Assembly (NCBI GenBank): GCA_002299865.1
Contig: DBNV01000117.1
Span: forward strand, 1 to 23,545
Direction: 5' to 3'
DNA from: Desulfonatronaceae bacterium UBA663
GTDB lineage: Bacteria > Desulfobacterota > Desulfovibrionia > Desulfovibrionales > Desulfonatronaceae
Length of the DNA: 23,545 nt
A program made the position numbers and the translations under genes. Below the pieces are notes generated by a model. The model ran no database searches and was not told the origin of the DNA. It saw only the letters and a list, made by a program, of their open reading frames with translations. Below are positions 22,860-23,545 of the stretch, piece after piece; the first letter of the stretch is position 1, and each line of letters opens with the position of its first letter.

Positions 22860-23545
22860 TGCTTGTCCTTGAAGGATGGTCGCGAGATAAGCAGCATACA
22901 GCACCAGCAACAAAATACCCCGCTTGCGGGTAATGAAGCCTGTGCGCGGAGGGTAAGTGAACACCACGGCCATAAGACCGAACACCAATGCAATAGCGAC
23001 CCCATGATGCCCTGCAACCGGTATAGGGTGGATGACGGACATAACAGCAGTGATCCAACTGCCGTTGAAGATATTGCTGCCAAGAATTGTTCCCAAGCTA
23101 ATCTCGTCATGTCCGCGCAGCTTGGCAATGATCGTTGTTGCGAGTTCGGGTGTGGACGTACCCACCGCCACAATAGTTGCCGCGATAATGAATTCGTCGA
23201 TACCTAAGGCAATGGCGATGCCTTTTGCACCCATCACAATGAGCTTGCCGGCAGCGACAAGAAAGGCAAGGCCAATGGCGCACAAAAGAACAGTCTGCCA
23301 TCCTCGATGTTCCCCTAGAACTTTCTCCGCAAATCTTCGTTGTTTTAGTGCTTCGACAATTACCGCCACAAGCCAAGCAAAAAACATGCTTCCCAGCAAC
23401 AAACCGTCAAATCTGGAAAGCTCACCGTCAAGTATCAGAACACCCGTAATTATGGGGATCAGCAACGCCACAGAAAAATCCCGCTTTATGCTGTCACGAG
23501 GGGCTTGGATTCCAGAAATTACCAACGCAAGAGCGAGAATCAGGC
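22854..23545 (-). CDS. Sodium/calcium antiporter (CaCA family), C-terminal part
   Basis: The gene runs off the right edge; about 230 residues are seen, open to the window end (LILALALVISGIQAPR is in frame before the TTG at 23525). Several membrane helices are present, and the second alpha-repeat signature is clear: VAVGTSTPELATTIIAKLRG followed by ISLGTILGSNIFNGSW, with the ion-binding Glu and Asn. It exchanges sodium for calcium or a related ion across the inner membrane (YrbG-like). Its base composition is lower in GC than the upstream genes and it ends in an attC-like site, so it may be an acquired cassette. The first alpha-repeat is outside the window. Confidence 0.85.
   Translation of the reverse strand, partial: LILALALVISGIQAPRDSIKRDFSVALLIPIITGVLILDGELSRFDGLLLGSMFFAWLVAVIVEALKQRRFAEKVLGEHRGWQTVLLCAIGLAFLVAAGKLIVMGAKGIAIALGIDEFIIAATIVAVGTSTPELATTIIAKLRGHDEISLGTILGSNIFNGSWITAVMSVIHPIPVAGHHGVAIALVFGLMAVVFTYPPRTGFITRKRGILLLVLYAAYLATILQGQAA

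Overview
The window reads as a GC-rich chromosomal segment of a deltaproteobacterial sulfate-reducer-like bacterium, most likely order Desulfovibrionales. This rests on gene content and protein style: a small SAP-like four-cysteine protein, an amphi-Trp protein, an alpha-hydroxy-acid dehydrogenase with an N-terminal cysteine cluster, and a radical SAM/SPASM protein of the tungsten-enzyme maturase type. It is inference from memory of protein families, not a search result.

Layout. 1-92 (-) is the start of a GT9 heptosyltransferase-like gene. 448-3964 (+) carries nudix, glgA, a SAP-like small gene and pdxA. 4159-5179 (+) has an amphi-Trp gene broken by a frameshift and a SagB-type nitroreductase that has lost its signal peptide. 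5183-6258 (-) has a sugar epimerase whose catalytic Tyr is Cys, followed by a possible GT4 (WecA/WbpL-like) relic. 6259-7097 is a relic-rich spacer with a nested inverted repeat. 7098-9959 (-) has an FMN alpha-hydroxy-acid dehydrogenase, an hsdM relic interrupted by palindromic units, and an AAA/DUF4143 ATPase. 10377-13144 (-) is acylphosphatase-lon, 13388-15108 (-) is holA-radC, and 15391-16401 (-) is a D-lactate-dehydrogenase-like gene. 16812-20559 (+) is tgt followed by two adjacent genes with paralogous GNAT/FemAB-like domains, the first fused to a TraB/GumN domain. 20605-21203 (+) is a doubly broken helical gene. 21206-22611 (-) is a small membrane protein and a radical SAM protein. From 22647 to the end, host sequence gives way to a truncated gene tail, a 92-bp element with terminal inverted repeats, an attC-like site and the C-terminal half of a CaCA-family antiporter.

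How the genes work together. The core set (glgA, pdxA, lon, holA, radC, tgt, ldhA) is housekeeping and intact. The parts that stand out are (i) the GNAT/FemAB-TraB/GumN fusion next to its paralogue, the best candidate here for an undescribed functional unit, and (ii) an unusual density of gene decay: frameshifts, nonsense codons, a lost signal peptide, a lost catalytic residue, and palindromic insertions in a restriction gene. The decay could be real reductive evolution or partly assembly error. Read-level checks would separate the two. No tRNA, rRNA or CRISPR array was seen.
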